Source: UBA4465 sp002292365 (lineage in GTDB: Bacteria; Bacteroidota; Bacteroidia; Cytophagales; Cyclobacteriaceae). From it: a DNA stretch of 64,000 bases. The stretch covers positions 124,001-188,000 of the forward strand of contig CALSQY010000002.1 of NCBI GenBank assembly GCA_943788615.1. The letters are read 5' to 3'. A model generated the notes under the pieces. That model was not told the origin of the DNA. It worked only from the letters and a program-made list of their open reading frames with translations, and made no database searches. Positions 48,156 through 56,254 of this stretch are shown one piece after another (the first letter of the stretch is position 1; every line of letters begins with the position of its first letter). A program made the position numbers and the translations under genes.

Positions 48156-49128
48156 TACGATTGTTTTTTTCAATACCTAAAGTTATCACTAAAGAGATTC
48201 CGCCAAAAATAACTATGGATAAAATTTGAGAACTATGCAGTAGCGTTGCGAGAAAAAGGCTCGTTGTATTTTCAATACCGTATAAGCCCAGCATCATTGC
48301 AATCATGGCGTGGTAGGTGCCAATACCCCCTTGGACCGGTAAAGCCAAAGCGATGCCTCCACTCACTAAAAGCATGAATCCAGTAGTTAAAGAGAGGCTT
48401 GAGGTTTCTTCTAGCGCAAAAAATATCATATAGGACATTAAAAAATAGGTGAGCCACATCACCGTTGTTGTGATTAAAAAAAGAGATTTGCTCTGAATAG
48501 ACTTGATGGTCAAGATACCTTTGAGTACTTCTAAAGCCATTTTTTTAATGCGTTGGGACAAGGACTTATTTGTTCTTAAAATCACAAAAATAAGAGTGCT
48601 AACAATCATTATAACGATTAGTGTAGCATAGAGTATTCCATCTAAGGGAATATGGTAGGTGCTGAAAATGTTCTCAAAGTAGGTAACAATTAAATCAAAC
48701 TCTAAAAGGAGGGCGATGTTCAGAAAAAAGAATAAGACCAAGCTGTCGATAATGCGTTCTGTCACTACGGTTCCAATACTGAGACTCACGGGTATCTGAT
48801 TGGTTTTCTTTAAAACCGCACAACGTACCACTTCTCCTAATCTTGGAAAAGCGATGTTGGCTAGGTAACCCACAAAAACGGCTAAAGTCAATCTAAAAGT
48901 ACTGATTTTTTGATCCGCGGCCCTCAGTAAAAGCTGCCATCGATAAGCCCTAGAGACATAGGCCACTAAGGACAGGAGCATTGACCCAATGATCCATCCA
49001 TAACGAGTCAGGTTTAACTTAGATAAGAAATCATCCAGTTGAACATTTATAAAAGCATAGAAAAGCAACACTAATCCTAATAATAGTGGAAGAGAGAATT
49101 TTAAAAAAGGGATCATTTTTCTCATCAA
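48142..49128 (-). CDS. Flippase-like integral membrane protein (UPF0104/LPG synthase TM domain)
   Basis: A 328-residue protein with about eight membrane helices. It carries the family motifs RAYRWQLLL, FPRLGEVVRCAVL, ERIIDSL and a late Q-G-G-I-G-T-Y-H. The family (the membrane part of MprF-like proteins, AglD-like) is associated with lipid or glycolipid translocation. It is probably co-transcribed with rfaE2, which points to envelope glycolipid work. Confidence 0.85.
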   Translation of the reverse strand: MMRKMIPFLKFSLPLLLGLVLLFYAFINVQLDDFLSKLNLTRYGWIIGSMLLSLVAYVSRAYRWQLLLRAADQKISTFRLTLAVFVGYLANIAFPRLGEVVRCAVLKKTNQIPVSLSIGTVVTERIIDSLVLFFFLNIALLLEFDLIVTYFENIFSTYHIPLDGILYATLIVIMIVSTLIFVILRTNKSLSQRIKKMALEVLKGILTIKSIQSKSLFLITTTVMWLTYFLMSYMIFFALEETSSLSLTTGFMLLVSGGIALALPVQGGIGTYHAMIAMMLGLYGIENTTSLFLATLLHSSQILSIVIFGGISLVITLGIEKNNRNDLK

Positions 49129-49256
49129 ATAGGGATGCTTTCACTCATAAAATGTAAGAATAAATGGACGGGTATGCTTTTATGATTGATGCCATCCGGA
49201 AATAACGATAGCTAACTTCTGATATTTAAAAACTTTAAAGAACATATTTTGTCAAA

Positions 49257-50105
49257 CTATTCCCGTAAAAATATATTATCAATCAGCCTTATACCTTCAA
49301 CATATGCTGCGACGCACAGTATTATTTTTTTTCCACTTTGTAAGGATTTTAACGGCTTGAATGTATTCAAATTTAATATTTCACAATATTCTATGGATAA
49401 TTCTTCGTGTGTTTGGTAAAAATTATTGAGCTGAATTTTTAATGCTTCTGAGGCATGAAAGGTTTCGAAATTATTTTTTGCCCAAATCAAGCCTTTATAA
49501 ATTTGAGCCGCAATTTTTATGCCTGATGGAGACAGAAGGGTATTTCTAGACGACAAAGCCAGGCCATTTTCTTCCCTGACAGTAGGAATACCTTCTAATT
49601 TTATGGGGTATGAAAATTCTTTGATAATATGCTTTATTAAGATGAACTGTTGTAAGTCTTTTAAACCAAAAAAGGCAAGATTGGGTTTGATGAGATTAAA
49701 GAGTTTCATAACCACGAGTCCAACACCTTCAAAATGGCCCAGCCTGAAGCGACCTTCGAGTTTGTGCGAAAAACTTCCAAAATCAATTTTCACAGAAGGT
49801 TTTTTTGGATAAATCAGTTTTACATCTGGATTGAACAGGAGATTCACGCCGGCATTTTTGAGTTTATCGGAGTCCTTCAAGAGGTTGGACGGATAATTCA
49901 TAAAATCCTCAGCTTGGTTAAATTGTAAAGGGTTGATGAAAATACTGACAATAACATAGTCGGAGCGTATGCGAGCTTGCTTGATTAATTCCATATGGCC
50001 ATTATGTAAAGCACCCATCGTGGGAACAAGGCCTATTTTCATTCCCTTTTTAGATACTTTTGACAATTCTTCCTCAAGAGAAGTTAATTTGTTTATGTTG
50101 AGCAT
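49257..50105 (-). CDS. panC: Pantoate--beta-alanine ligase
   Basis: A 282-residue synthetase: VPTMGALHNGH (ATP-binding HxGH-like), FINPLQFN, F-F-G-L-K-D-L-Q-Q and SSRNTLL (KMSKS-like loop). It joins pantoate and beta-alanine in coenzyme A synthesis. It is divergent from the starch-synthase-domain gene across 116 bases, a neighbourhood I recall as conserved in Bacteroidota. Confidence 0.94.
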   Translation of the reverse strand: MLNINKLTSLEEELSKVSKKGMKIGLVPTMGALHNGHMELIKQARIRSDYVIVSIFINPLQFNQAEDFMNYPSNLLKDSDKLKNAGVNLLFNPDVKLIYPKKPSVKIDFGSFSHKLEGRFRLGHFEGVGLVVMKLFNLIKPNLAFFGLKDLQQFILIKHIIKEFSYPIKLEGIPTVREENGLALSSRNTLLSPSGIKIAAQIYKGLIWAKNNFETFHASEALKIQLNNFYQTHEELSIEYCEILNLNTFKPLKSLQSGKKIILCVAAYVEGIRLIDNIFLRE

Positions 50106-50221
50106 AAAAGGATCTAAAAAATTTATTATGGTTTTTTATAAGAAATCAATTAATTGATAATGCCGTAAAAATATCGTAATTTTACACTCTTTTAAGAAAA
50201 ACAGTATTAAATATCTAAGTT

Positions 50222-51034
50222 ATGTCAAATTTTAAAATCTTATATGTTGCTAGCGAAATTAATCCTTTTCTTAAGACATCTGAGGTAGCCGATTTCGTCC
50301 GGAGCTTGCCACAAGCAATGCTAGAAAAAGGAATGGAAATTAGAATTCTCGTACCTAGGTTTGGTTTGATAAATGAAAGAAAAAACAGACTGCATGAAGT
50401 GGTTCGATTATCGGGAATAAATATTTCTGTCGGAGATGAAGAAAAACCTTTAGTGATTAAAGTCGCTTCAATCCCTAATGCCAAATTGCAAGTATATTTC
50501 ATAGACAATGAAGACTATTTTCATAGAAAGGCTGTTTTTTATGATAAGCAAGATAACTTTTATAAGGATAATGATGAACGCGCGATTTTTTTCTGTAAAG
50601 GCGTTTTAGAAACTGTTAAAAAGCTGGGATGGGCACCTGACGTAATCCATTGTAATGATTGGATGACAAGCTTAATTCCTCTTTATGTTAAAATAACTTA
50701 CAAAAACGATCCAATTTTCCAAAATGCAAAGACAGTATTTACTGTTCATGATACCAAATTTAACTATGTATTTGGAGATGACTTACTCGAAAAAGTCAAA
50801 ATGATTGATATCGAAGACAGCATGTTAGATCTCCTAAAAACTGCAGATTATGAGGGTTTTATTAAGATAGGGATGCAATATGCCGATGCCATAAGTAATG
50901 CTGATGGAGAAACGTCAGCTAGTTTTAAAACTTTGATAAAAACCCTCTCAAAGGGAAATGATATTAATGATATCAAGCAAGATGAAAATTTCGAGGAATC
51001 TTATTATAAACTTTACAATGAGCTTATTGGATAA
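50222..51034 (+). CDS. Stand-alone glycogen/starch synthase N-terminal (GT5) domain protein
   Basis: A 270-residue protein equal to the GT5 catalytic N-domain only: K-I-L-Y-V-A-S-E-I-N-P-F (the K-x-G loop is altered to T-S-E-V), VIHCNDWMTSLIPLYV and F-T-V-H-D. The C-terminal GT-B nucleotide-binding half of full glycogen synthases (about 470 residues) is absent, so its activity is uncertain. The truncated form is found in many Bacteroidota in this position. The next gene overlaps by 17 bases. Confidence 0.82.
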   Translation: MSNFKILYVASEINPFLKTSEVADFVRSLPQAMLEKGMEIRILVPRFGLINERKNRLHEVVRLSGINISVGDEEKPLVIKVASIPNAKLQVYFIDNEDYFHRKAVFYDKQDNFYKDNDERAIFFCKGVLETVKKLGWAPDVIHCNDWMTSLIPLYVKITYKNDPIFQNAKTVFTVHDTKFNYVFGDDLLEKVKMIDIEDSMLDLLKTADYEGFIKIGMQYADAISNADGETSASFKTLIKTLSKGNDINDIKQDENFEESYYKLYNELIG

Positions 51035-52334
51035 GGGGAGTTTTTTAATCGTAGGGTTGCTCTTATTTATTACTTCTTCCTGCGAACAAGATGAAAGCAT
51101 CATTAATGTTAATATGGAAGGGGTTACGAATACGAGCTATATTGAATTCAACCTACCTACGAGTGAAATATTTATTGATAGTTTAAGAACAGACGATTCT
51201 GATTTTATTTTGGTTGGTGATTATGAAGACCCGGTTTTGGGGACACTGGCTGCTGAGGCGTACTTTGAGTTAAAATATGATTCAGGTGCGGTCATAGCGG
51301 ACACCTTGTTACTAGATTCAGTGATTTTTATGCTTAAAATTGAGGATCAGCTCATGAACGATGCTTCAGCAATCTTTAATATGGATATATACACAATGAA
51401 TGACTCACTCTTTTCCGAAGCAATTTATTTAGCAACTAAGAAATTGTCTGTAGATAAGAAGGTTCAAGGTGTAACAGAAAACATCTATCAAACGGATTCT
51501 ATTTTGACTTTTTCGGGGTCCGAATTTGGTGGTTATTTTTACGGCGATATTAAAAGATTAGAAGCAGTAGATTTATATAATTACAGCAACGATTTTTCTT
51601 TTGTTCCAGCTTCCGAAAATGAAGCCTTAGTATCATTTGATTTTGCCTCAGATAAAAGTAAGGTTTTGGTCTATTTGAGGGATCCTAATGACTCTTTATT
51701 TATCACTCAGTTTAAGTTTAGTAATCTTCATTTCACCCAGCTGAATAGAGATAAATCCAAAACAGATTTAGCAGGAATTTCAAATCTAGATAGCTTACAA
51801 TTTGCTTATGATTTCACAGTTATTAATCCTTTGCAAGGCTTATTTACGGTGTTGGATTTTTCGGAGGTTATGGATTTTTTGGATCAATCAGAGAATTTTA
51901 TTATTAATAGTGCGGAGTTAGAAGTTGGTTTGACTTCAGCTTCCATAGATCCTATAAAAAGGGTAAACTTTTATACATTCAATGAGGTGGGAGGTATAAA
52001 TGGGAATGCATTTGCTTCTCTTGACCGACTGAGCCAAGGCAGTTTAAATTATGTTGAGATCTTCAATCAAGCGGCCAATGATTTTTTACTCAGTGAAGAG
52101 AGCTTTATTTCCGGGACAGGTGTTTTTTCACCAGTTGTTTCTGAAATATCTGAATTAACCTATAATTCCATGATTACTCTGTCTCTAGAAGATCAATACC
52201 TTCGAAAGACATTTTTAGAAGATAATTTTTTTGAAAAATTGGTCATGATTGCAGAGGATAGATTAACGCTCAACCAATCATTTGTCGAAAGGGGATCAGT
52301 CACCGTTAAAATTTATTACACCAAAGTCAATTGA
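51018..52334 (+). CDS. DUF4270 family lipoprotein
   Basis: A 438-residue lipoprotein: signal with lipobox ITSSC, then a beta-rich body with paired stretches such as D-T-L-L-L-D-S-V-I-F-M-L. The family DUF4270 is Bacteroidota-restricted with no known function. The longest frame starts at 50958, but ATG 51018 opens the signal peptide and overlaps the preceding gene by 17 bases. glmS begins 6 bases after the stop. Confidence 0.85.
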   Translation: MSLLDKGSFLIVGLLLFITSSCEQDESIINVNMEGVTNTSYIEFNLPTSEIFIDSLRTDDSDFILVGDYEDPVLGTLAAEAYFELKYDSGAVIADTLLLDSVIFMLKIEDQLMNDASAIFNMDIYTMNDSLFSEAIYLATKKLSVDKKVQGVTENIYQTDSILTFSGSEFGGYFYGDIKRLEAVDLYNYSNDFSFVPASENEALVSFDFASDKSKVLVYLRDPNDSLFITQFKFSNLHFTQLNRDKSKTDLAGISNLDSLQFAYDFTVINPLQGLFTVLDFSEVMDFLDQSENFIINSAELEVGLTSASIDPIKRVNFYTFNEVGGINGNAFASLDRLSQGSLNYVEIFNQAANDFLLSEESFISGTGVFSPVVSEISELTYNSMITLSLEDQYLRKTFLEDNFFEKLVMIAEDRLTLNQSFVERGSVTVKIYYTKVN

Positions 52335-52340
52335 TTTAAT

Positions 52341-54176
52341 ATGTGTGGAATTGTAGCTTATATTGGAACTAAAAATGCCTTGAAAGTGCTTATCAAAGGG
52401 TTAAGAAGGCTGGAATATAGAGGTTATGACAGCTCAGGCATTGCCCTGATCGAAGAGGGATTAAGGGTTTTTAAAAAACAAGGCAAAGTCAAAGACTTAG
52501 TAAGGGAGATCGGTGATATCAAATTACGAGGGACCATCGGGATAGGGCATACGCGCTGGGCCACACATGGAATACCCAATGATGTCAATTCACATCCACA
52601 TGTTTCAAAAAACAGTAAAATATCCATCGTTCATAATGGTATCATTGAAAATTATCAAGCCATTAAAACTGATCTAGAACTACGAGGCTATACTTTTAAA
52701 AGTGATACCGACACGGAGGTGGTGGTATGCTTGATTGAGGATATCCAAAAAAACAGCCAGCTCCAGATTGGAGATGCGGTGAGAGTAGCTTTATCCAAAA
52801 TTGAGGGCGCCTATGCACTCGTAGTTTTATCAGAGGACCAACCAGATAGATTGATTGCTGCAAGAAAGGGAAGCCCTATGGTTTTGGGTATAGGTGAAGG
52901 GGAGTATTTTATAGCTTCAGATGCTTCACCTATCATAGAATACACAGATAAGGTTATTTATTTGAATGACGAAGAAATTACTGTGATAACCCGCGAAGGC
53001 TATGAAATTAGAAATTTACAAGATGTTCCCCAGTTGCCTTACATTCAACAGTTAGATTTGGAACTTGAGGCTATTGAGAAAGCAGGATATGATCATTTCA
53101 TGCTTAAAGAGATTTTTGAGCAACCCCAATCAATAGCAGATGCCATGCGTGGTAGACTCGCCATTGATGCCCATAAATTAGTATTGGGAGGGATTCAAAA
53201 ACATGCAGAGCAACTGGTTGAAGCTAAAAAGATAGTTATCATTGCTTGTGGTACCTCTTGGCATGCTGGTTTGGTTGCCGAATACCTTTTTGAGGATTTA
53301 TGTAGGATTCCAGTTGAGGTGGAGTATGCCTCTGAATTTAGATATCGAAATCCTGTTATTGAGAAAGGAGACATGATTATAGCCATATCTCAATCAGGGG
53401 AGACGGCAGATACCTTAGCGGCGATTGAACTTGCTAAATCTAAGGGGACCATTATTTTAGGAGTCGTTAATTCAGTAGGGTCTTCTATCTCCAGGATCAC
53501 CCACGAAGGTGCCTACTTGCACACAGGTCCAGAGATTGGCGTTGCCTCAACCAAAGCCTTCACAGGTCAACTAACCGTGCTTATCATGATTGCCTTGAGA
53601 GTAGCCATACGTAAGCAAACGATTTCTTTACCTGCTTATCAGGATCTTTTAAAAGCGTTGCATCAAATTCCCAATAAGATCAAGCGGGTCCTTGAGAAAA
53701 ATGATCAGATAAAAGAAATTTCAGCATCTATTAAAGAGGTTCCTAATGCTTTGTATTTGGGTCGGGGATATAATTTTCCAGTCGCCTTAGAAGGGGCCTT
53801 GAAATTAAAAGAAATTTCTTATATTCATGCCGAAGGTTATCCAGCAGCTGAAATGAAGCATGGGCCTATTGCCTTGGTTGATGAAAACATGCCGGTCATT
53901 ATAATTGCTACGCGAGATAATTCTTATGATAAAATTGTATCCAACATACAGGAAATCAAGGCAAGAAAAGGGATTGTGATTGCTGTGGTTACTGAAGGAG
54001 ATCTTTTAATTTCTAAGATGGCAGATTTTATCATTGAGGTACCTGATACGCCAGAATGTTTGATGCCCTTGTTATCTGTGATCCCTCTGCAGTTGCTGTC
54101 TTATCACATCGCACTGCTTAGAGGTTGCAATGTTGATCAGCCAAGAAACTTAGCTAAGTCGGTTACTGTGGAATGA
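52341..54176 (+). CDS. glmS: Glutamine--fructose-6-phosphate aminotransferase (isomerizing)
   Basis: A 611-residue enzyme: N-terminal Cys nucleophile in MCGIVAYIG (amidotransferase domain 1-240), two SIS domains with CGTSWHAG and S-Q-S-G-E-T-A-D-T, and C-terminal L-A-K-S-V-T-V-E. It makes glucosamine-6-phosphate, the entry to peptidoglycan and LPS. It ends an operon of starch-synthase domain, DUF4270 and glmS. Its last codons recur downstream in diverged copies, so its 3' end looks like an attachment site. Confidence 0.97.
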   Translation: MCGIVAYIGTKNALKVLIKGLRRLEYRGYDSSGIALIEEGLRVFKKQGKVKDLVREIGDIKLRGTIGIGHTRWATHGIPNDVNSHPHVSKNSKISIVHNGIIENYQAIKTDLELRGYTFKSDTDTEVVVCLIEDIQKNSQLQIGDAVRVALSKIEGAYALVVLSEDQPDRLIAARKGSPMVLGIGEGEYFIASDASPIIEYTDKVIYLNDEEITVITREGYEIRNLQDVPQLPYIQQLDLELEAIEKAGYDHFMLKEIFEQPQSIADAMRGRLAIDAHKLVLGGIQKHAEQLVEAKKIVIIACGTSWHAGLVAEYLFEDLCRIPVEVEYASEFRYRNPVIEKGDMIIAISQSGETADTLAAIELAKSKGTIILGVVNSVGSSISRITHEGAYLHTGPEIGVASTKAFTGQLTVLIMIALRVAIRKQTISLPAYQDLLKALHQIPNKIKRVLEKNDQIKEISASIKEVPNALYLGRGYNFPVALEGALKLKEISYIHAEGYPAAEMKHGPIALVDENMPVIIIATRDNSYDKIVSNIQEIKARKGIVIAVVTEGDLLISKMADFIIEVPDTPECLMPLLSVIPLQLLSYHIALLRGCNVDQPRNLAKSVTVE

Positions 54177-54186
54177 GTATGATAGG

Positions 54187-54489
54187 GGGTATTTAATCAC
54201 CCATCTATTAGTTGAAGTAGAAGTAATTTCTCCAAAATTTTGGGTATTACCACTCACCTCATCACAAATAGAAAAATACAACTACATAAAGAAAAAAAGA
54301 GATGAGGGATATTACTATTATCAGATTAGTGATATGATGAATGAATCAAACTTCAAACCTCAAAGAACCGACATATTCACCCCACAGCAAGTATGGGGAT
54401 TGGAATTTAAAATGGAAAAACGACTAAAAAGATTAGATAAAATAAAGAACCCTAAAATTCTAAAAATTAGTATTTTAGAGAAGAAATAA
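54187..54489 (+). pseudogene. Decayed gene 1: recombinase-like LN/F-T motif protein, no start
   Basis: An open frame without ATG, GTG or TTG near its beginning runs to TAA at 54487-54489. It encodes S-P-K-F-W-V-L-P-L, then YYYYQISDMMNESNFKPQRT and FTPQQVWGLEFKMEKRLKRL. The spacing of N, G/F, P and F-T-x-x-x-V resembles the DNA-binding helices of the serine-recombinase 'Recombinase' domain, which is inference only. It directly follows glmS and is probably the tail of an insertion gene. Confidence 0.45.
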
Positions 54490-54512
54490 ATTTTGTAATT
54501 TAAAATAATAGT

Positions 54513-54662
54513 TTGGAGGTATTTGGAATTATTGGAATGTCGTTAGGAACGACGGGGTTTGTGTTTGGAATAATCTGTTTAAACCAAATGGGGAAACTCA
54601 TAAAAACTCTAAAAGAAAAGAAAATTCTTGAAGAGGATTACAAAAATGTCGATACGTTTTAA
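54513..54662 (+). CDS. Small membrane protein of 49 residues
   Basis: TTG start at 54513 to TAA at 54660-54662. One hydrophobic helix (G-I-I-G-M-S-L-G-T-T-G-F-V-F-G-I-I) is followed by a charged tail (K-T-L-K-E-K-K-I-L-E-E-D). It is too short for most gene callers. The amphipathic tail after a helix looks like a real small membrane protein, but I do not recognise a family. Confidence 0.4.
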   Translation: MEVFGIIGMSLGTTGFVFGIICLNQMGKLIKTLKEKKILEEDYKNVDTF

Positions 54663-54686
54663 ATTAAAACTGATTTATTTGAATAT

Positions 54687-54725
54687 CAACCCACAGATTT
54701 GTCTTTAGTGACTACAGTGGAGTAG
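54687..54725 (+). repeat. Diverged copy of the glmS 3' end (copy b)
   Basis: Thirteen codons read Q-P-T-D-L-S-L-V-T-T-V-E-stop, against Q-P-R-N-L-A-K-S-V-T-V-E-stop at the glmS end. Six of twelve residues and the stop position agree, so this is the best of the copies. Confidence 0.6.
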
Positions 54726-55017
54726 CAGAAACAAACGGTTATCCTTACCCCTTAAACCTCATTGTAAGATTCTCATTTTCAGTTATTACCACTAATCTTT
54801 GGGAATCAAATTATAGTGATTATCAAAAGTATTTATTCAATCGAATTTGTGGATATAAATAGAATAAATTAACCCCTATCGGTTACAGAAAGATTTCTAA
54901 ATCTTCAATGATGAGGGATTAAAAACCCCTTTAAATACAGAATTTACCAACTCAAAAGTATATTCTATGTACAAAAAAGGTAAGATTAGAGAGGAAAGAA
55001 TCAATAGAAAGGACATA

Positions 55018-55082
55018 GTTGAGGTAGGTCAAGTTTATATAGAACCAATAAAGTTTCCCATTAATGGGAAACTTACCTCAAC
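55018..55082. repeat. Large nested inverted repeat (hairpin) at the end of decayed gene 2
   Basis: A perfect 24-bp palindrome at 55051-55074 (half-site AAGTTTCCCATT) is enclosed by a second inverted repeat, GTTGAGGTA at 55018-55026 with TACCTCAAC at 55074-55082. No T-run follows, so it is not a normal terminator. It may be a recombination or replication-related site. Confidence 0.6.
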
Positions 55083-55199
55083 ATTAAACCTACTCCATTA
55101 TTTACCATAAAATCCAACACCATTTAACACCCTTTCTGTCAAATAAAAAAACCTCTGAAATCTTAGTGTTATTAATTGTAGAATCATATTTATATATGA

Positions 55200-55588
55200 A
55201 CGAAAGTGGTAAGAAGTTACCACGGACTCAGGTGTCCAACAATGGGTAAAACACCTATCACCCAGTATCGAAGAGGTTCAAATCCTTAAACGATATTTCG
55301 TAATGTTAATGGGTCAGACGTCGGTTAGTAATCTATAGGATTGAAATAATATCTAAACATAATGGATGAGGTTCACCGATAGGGTCGAAAGATTTGTAGT
55401 ATAAATCAGATATGGGTGACAACGAACTGGTCTGAGGAAATCTACATTATTAATTGAGACTTAAAGTTCTCTGAGGGAGTAAAAATCCTTTAAGGGGATT
55501 GGTGTATTAGGTTATCAACCGATACAATATTTCAGTTAACAAGTAAACTGAAACGATGAGATGATTCTGAGAATCAGAAACACTCATC
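55200..55588 (+). ncRNA. Candidate large structured RNA, about 390 nt, unknown family
   Basis: Complementary segments occur in series: 55200-55205/55296-55301; 55206-55212/55217-55223 (7 bp, GAAG loop); 55224-55227/55234-55237; 55243-55247/55260-55264; 55230-55235/55251-55256 (makes a pseudoknot with the previous helix); 55314-55319/55430-55435 enclosing 55321-55325/55375-55379; 55330-55333/55339-55342; 55391-55395/55403-55407; 55484-55488/55496-55500; 55510-55513/55517-55520; 55530-55537/55546-55553 (8 bp); 55555-55560/55583-55588 around 55562-55567/55571-55576. No ORF of 60 codons covers it. A T-loop-like GGTTCAAATCC occurs at 55275-55285. Strand is inferred from the downstream genes; the minus strand remains possible. 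Confidence 0.6.
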
Positions 55589-55610
55589 AAAGGTTAATTA
55601 TTAAATAATA

Positions 55611-55884
55611 AGGAGATACAATTATGAAGAAAGATTCAGGTCAACTACATGGTGAGTAAATGAGTAGTTTATATCAATTTACAAAGGAAATAGGTTATCA
55701 TTTACCACCTGACAAAATATTTGATACTACTACATCCTTAATTGATGTATTTGTGAGTTATGAAAGGTATAGAGAATCCATTATTTCAAAAACATCAAAC
55801 TATTTAGAGGATAAGATTGGAGAATTACCAATTGAGAAACAAAAAAGATTAAAAGAAATATTTAAGAATGGAGTTAAAAAATGA
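55611..55884 (+). CDS. SD-led reading frame with an in-frame stop: 11-residue micro-ORF plus 74-residue protein
   Basis: AGGAG at 55611-55615 is a clear Shine-Dalgarno, rare in this genome, 8 bases before ATG 55624. That frame reads M-K-K-D-S-G-Q-L-H-G-E then TAA (55657-55659), followed at once by ATG 55660 in the same frame for 74 residues (Q-F-T-K-E-I-G-Y and K-I-G-E-L-P-I-E-K-Q-K-R-L). Either a micro-ORF couples translation to the second ORF, or an 86-codon gene has a nonsense mutation. I recognise no family. The end overlaps the next gene by 4 bases. Confidence 0.5.
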
Positions 55885-56069
55885 ACGATAGATTGCTAAC
55901 CAAATATGAGGTTATGGAAACCTTAAAAATCATCAGGAAACACTTTGAGAAATTGGTAAAAGAGAAAGAACTATCAATGATTCAAATAACCCCATATAAG
56001 AGATATGTAAGAAGTTCTCACCTAAATCGATACATTGATAACATACCATCAATAAACCTCAGAAGATAA
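55881..56069 (+). CDS. Small helix-turn-helix protein, excisionase-like
   Basis: A 62-residue protein: L-L-T-K-Y-E-V-M-E-T-L-K-I at the start, then K-H-F-E-K-L-V-K-E-K-E-L, a basic I-T-P-Y-K-R-Y-V-R turn and S-S-H-L-N-R-Y-I-D. This order fits the winged HTH_17 (excisionase/MerR-type) fold used by recombination directionality factors and small DNA-binding regulators. It overlaps the previous ORF by ATGA, so the two are coupled. No integrase gene is next to it. Confidence 0.6.
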   Translation: MNDRLLTKYEVMETLKIIRKHFEKLVKEKELSMIQITPYKRYVRSSHLNRYIDNIPSINLRR

Positions 56070-56115
56070 CCCAAGAATCAGAAACAGATGAATTTAAATG
56101 GGAGAATATTTGGGG

Positions 56116-56152
56116 GAAGTGATGATAAATTAAATCACTATCCAATCACTTC
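56116..56152. repeat. Inverted repeat upstream of the S41 peptidase gene
   Basis: GAAGTGAT at 56116-56123 and ATCACTTC at 56145-56152 form an 8-bp perfect stem around 21 bases. CTAACGT at 56152-56158 overlaps its last base and mirrors ACGTTAG at 57733-57739 beyond the peptidase gene. No other feature is seen in the remaining gap to 56254. Confidence 0.45.
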
Positions 56153-56254
56153 TAACGTTTTTATTAATCTAAACTAAACGATTTTAAATTTTGTAAATTT
56201 GAAATCCATAGGAAGAATAAACATAATATGTTTATCCCCTCGTTACAACATTAA

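Larger units (their letters stand above)
54683..55110 (+). pseudogene. Decayed gene 2: related to decayed gene 1, with a stop and a frameshift
   Basis: The first frame (54683-54862) encodes Y-P-Y-P-L-N-L-I-V-R-F-S-F-S-V and N-Y-S-D-Y-Q-K-Y-L-F-N-R-I-C-G-Y-K, then TAG. The next part runs in a second frame (P-I-G-Y-R-K-I-S-K from 54872) and, after a frameshift near 54900, a third: NDEGLKTPLNTEFTNSKVYS, then M-Y-K-K-G-K-I-R-E-E-R to TAA at 55108-55110. The pattern I-G-Y-x-K-I-S, L/F-N-x-E-G, T-P, F-T-x-x-x-V parallels decayed gene 1. Its beginning overlaps a glmS-end copy. Confidence 0.5.

Noticed and set aside
50145..50158. 14-bp palindrome between panC and the starch synthase gene
   Set aside because: Almost pure A/T, a common chance event in this DNA, without a second copy in view.
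55275..55285. GGTTCAAATCC, identical to a tRNA T-arm loop
   Set aside because: No acceptor, D or anticodon arms of tRNA size surround it; the adjacent helices fold otherwise. It is kept as a T-loop-like module of the structured RNA only.
55141..55620. Group I or group II intron, or retron ncRNA
   Set aside because: No domain V-type GAGC/ACGGTTC hairpin, no group I core sequences and no reverse transcriptase or homing endonuclease gene nearby.
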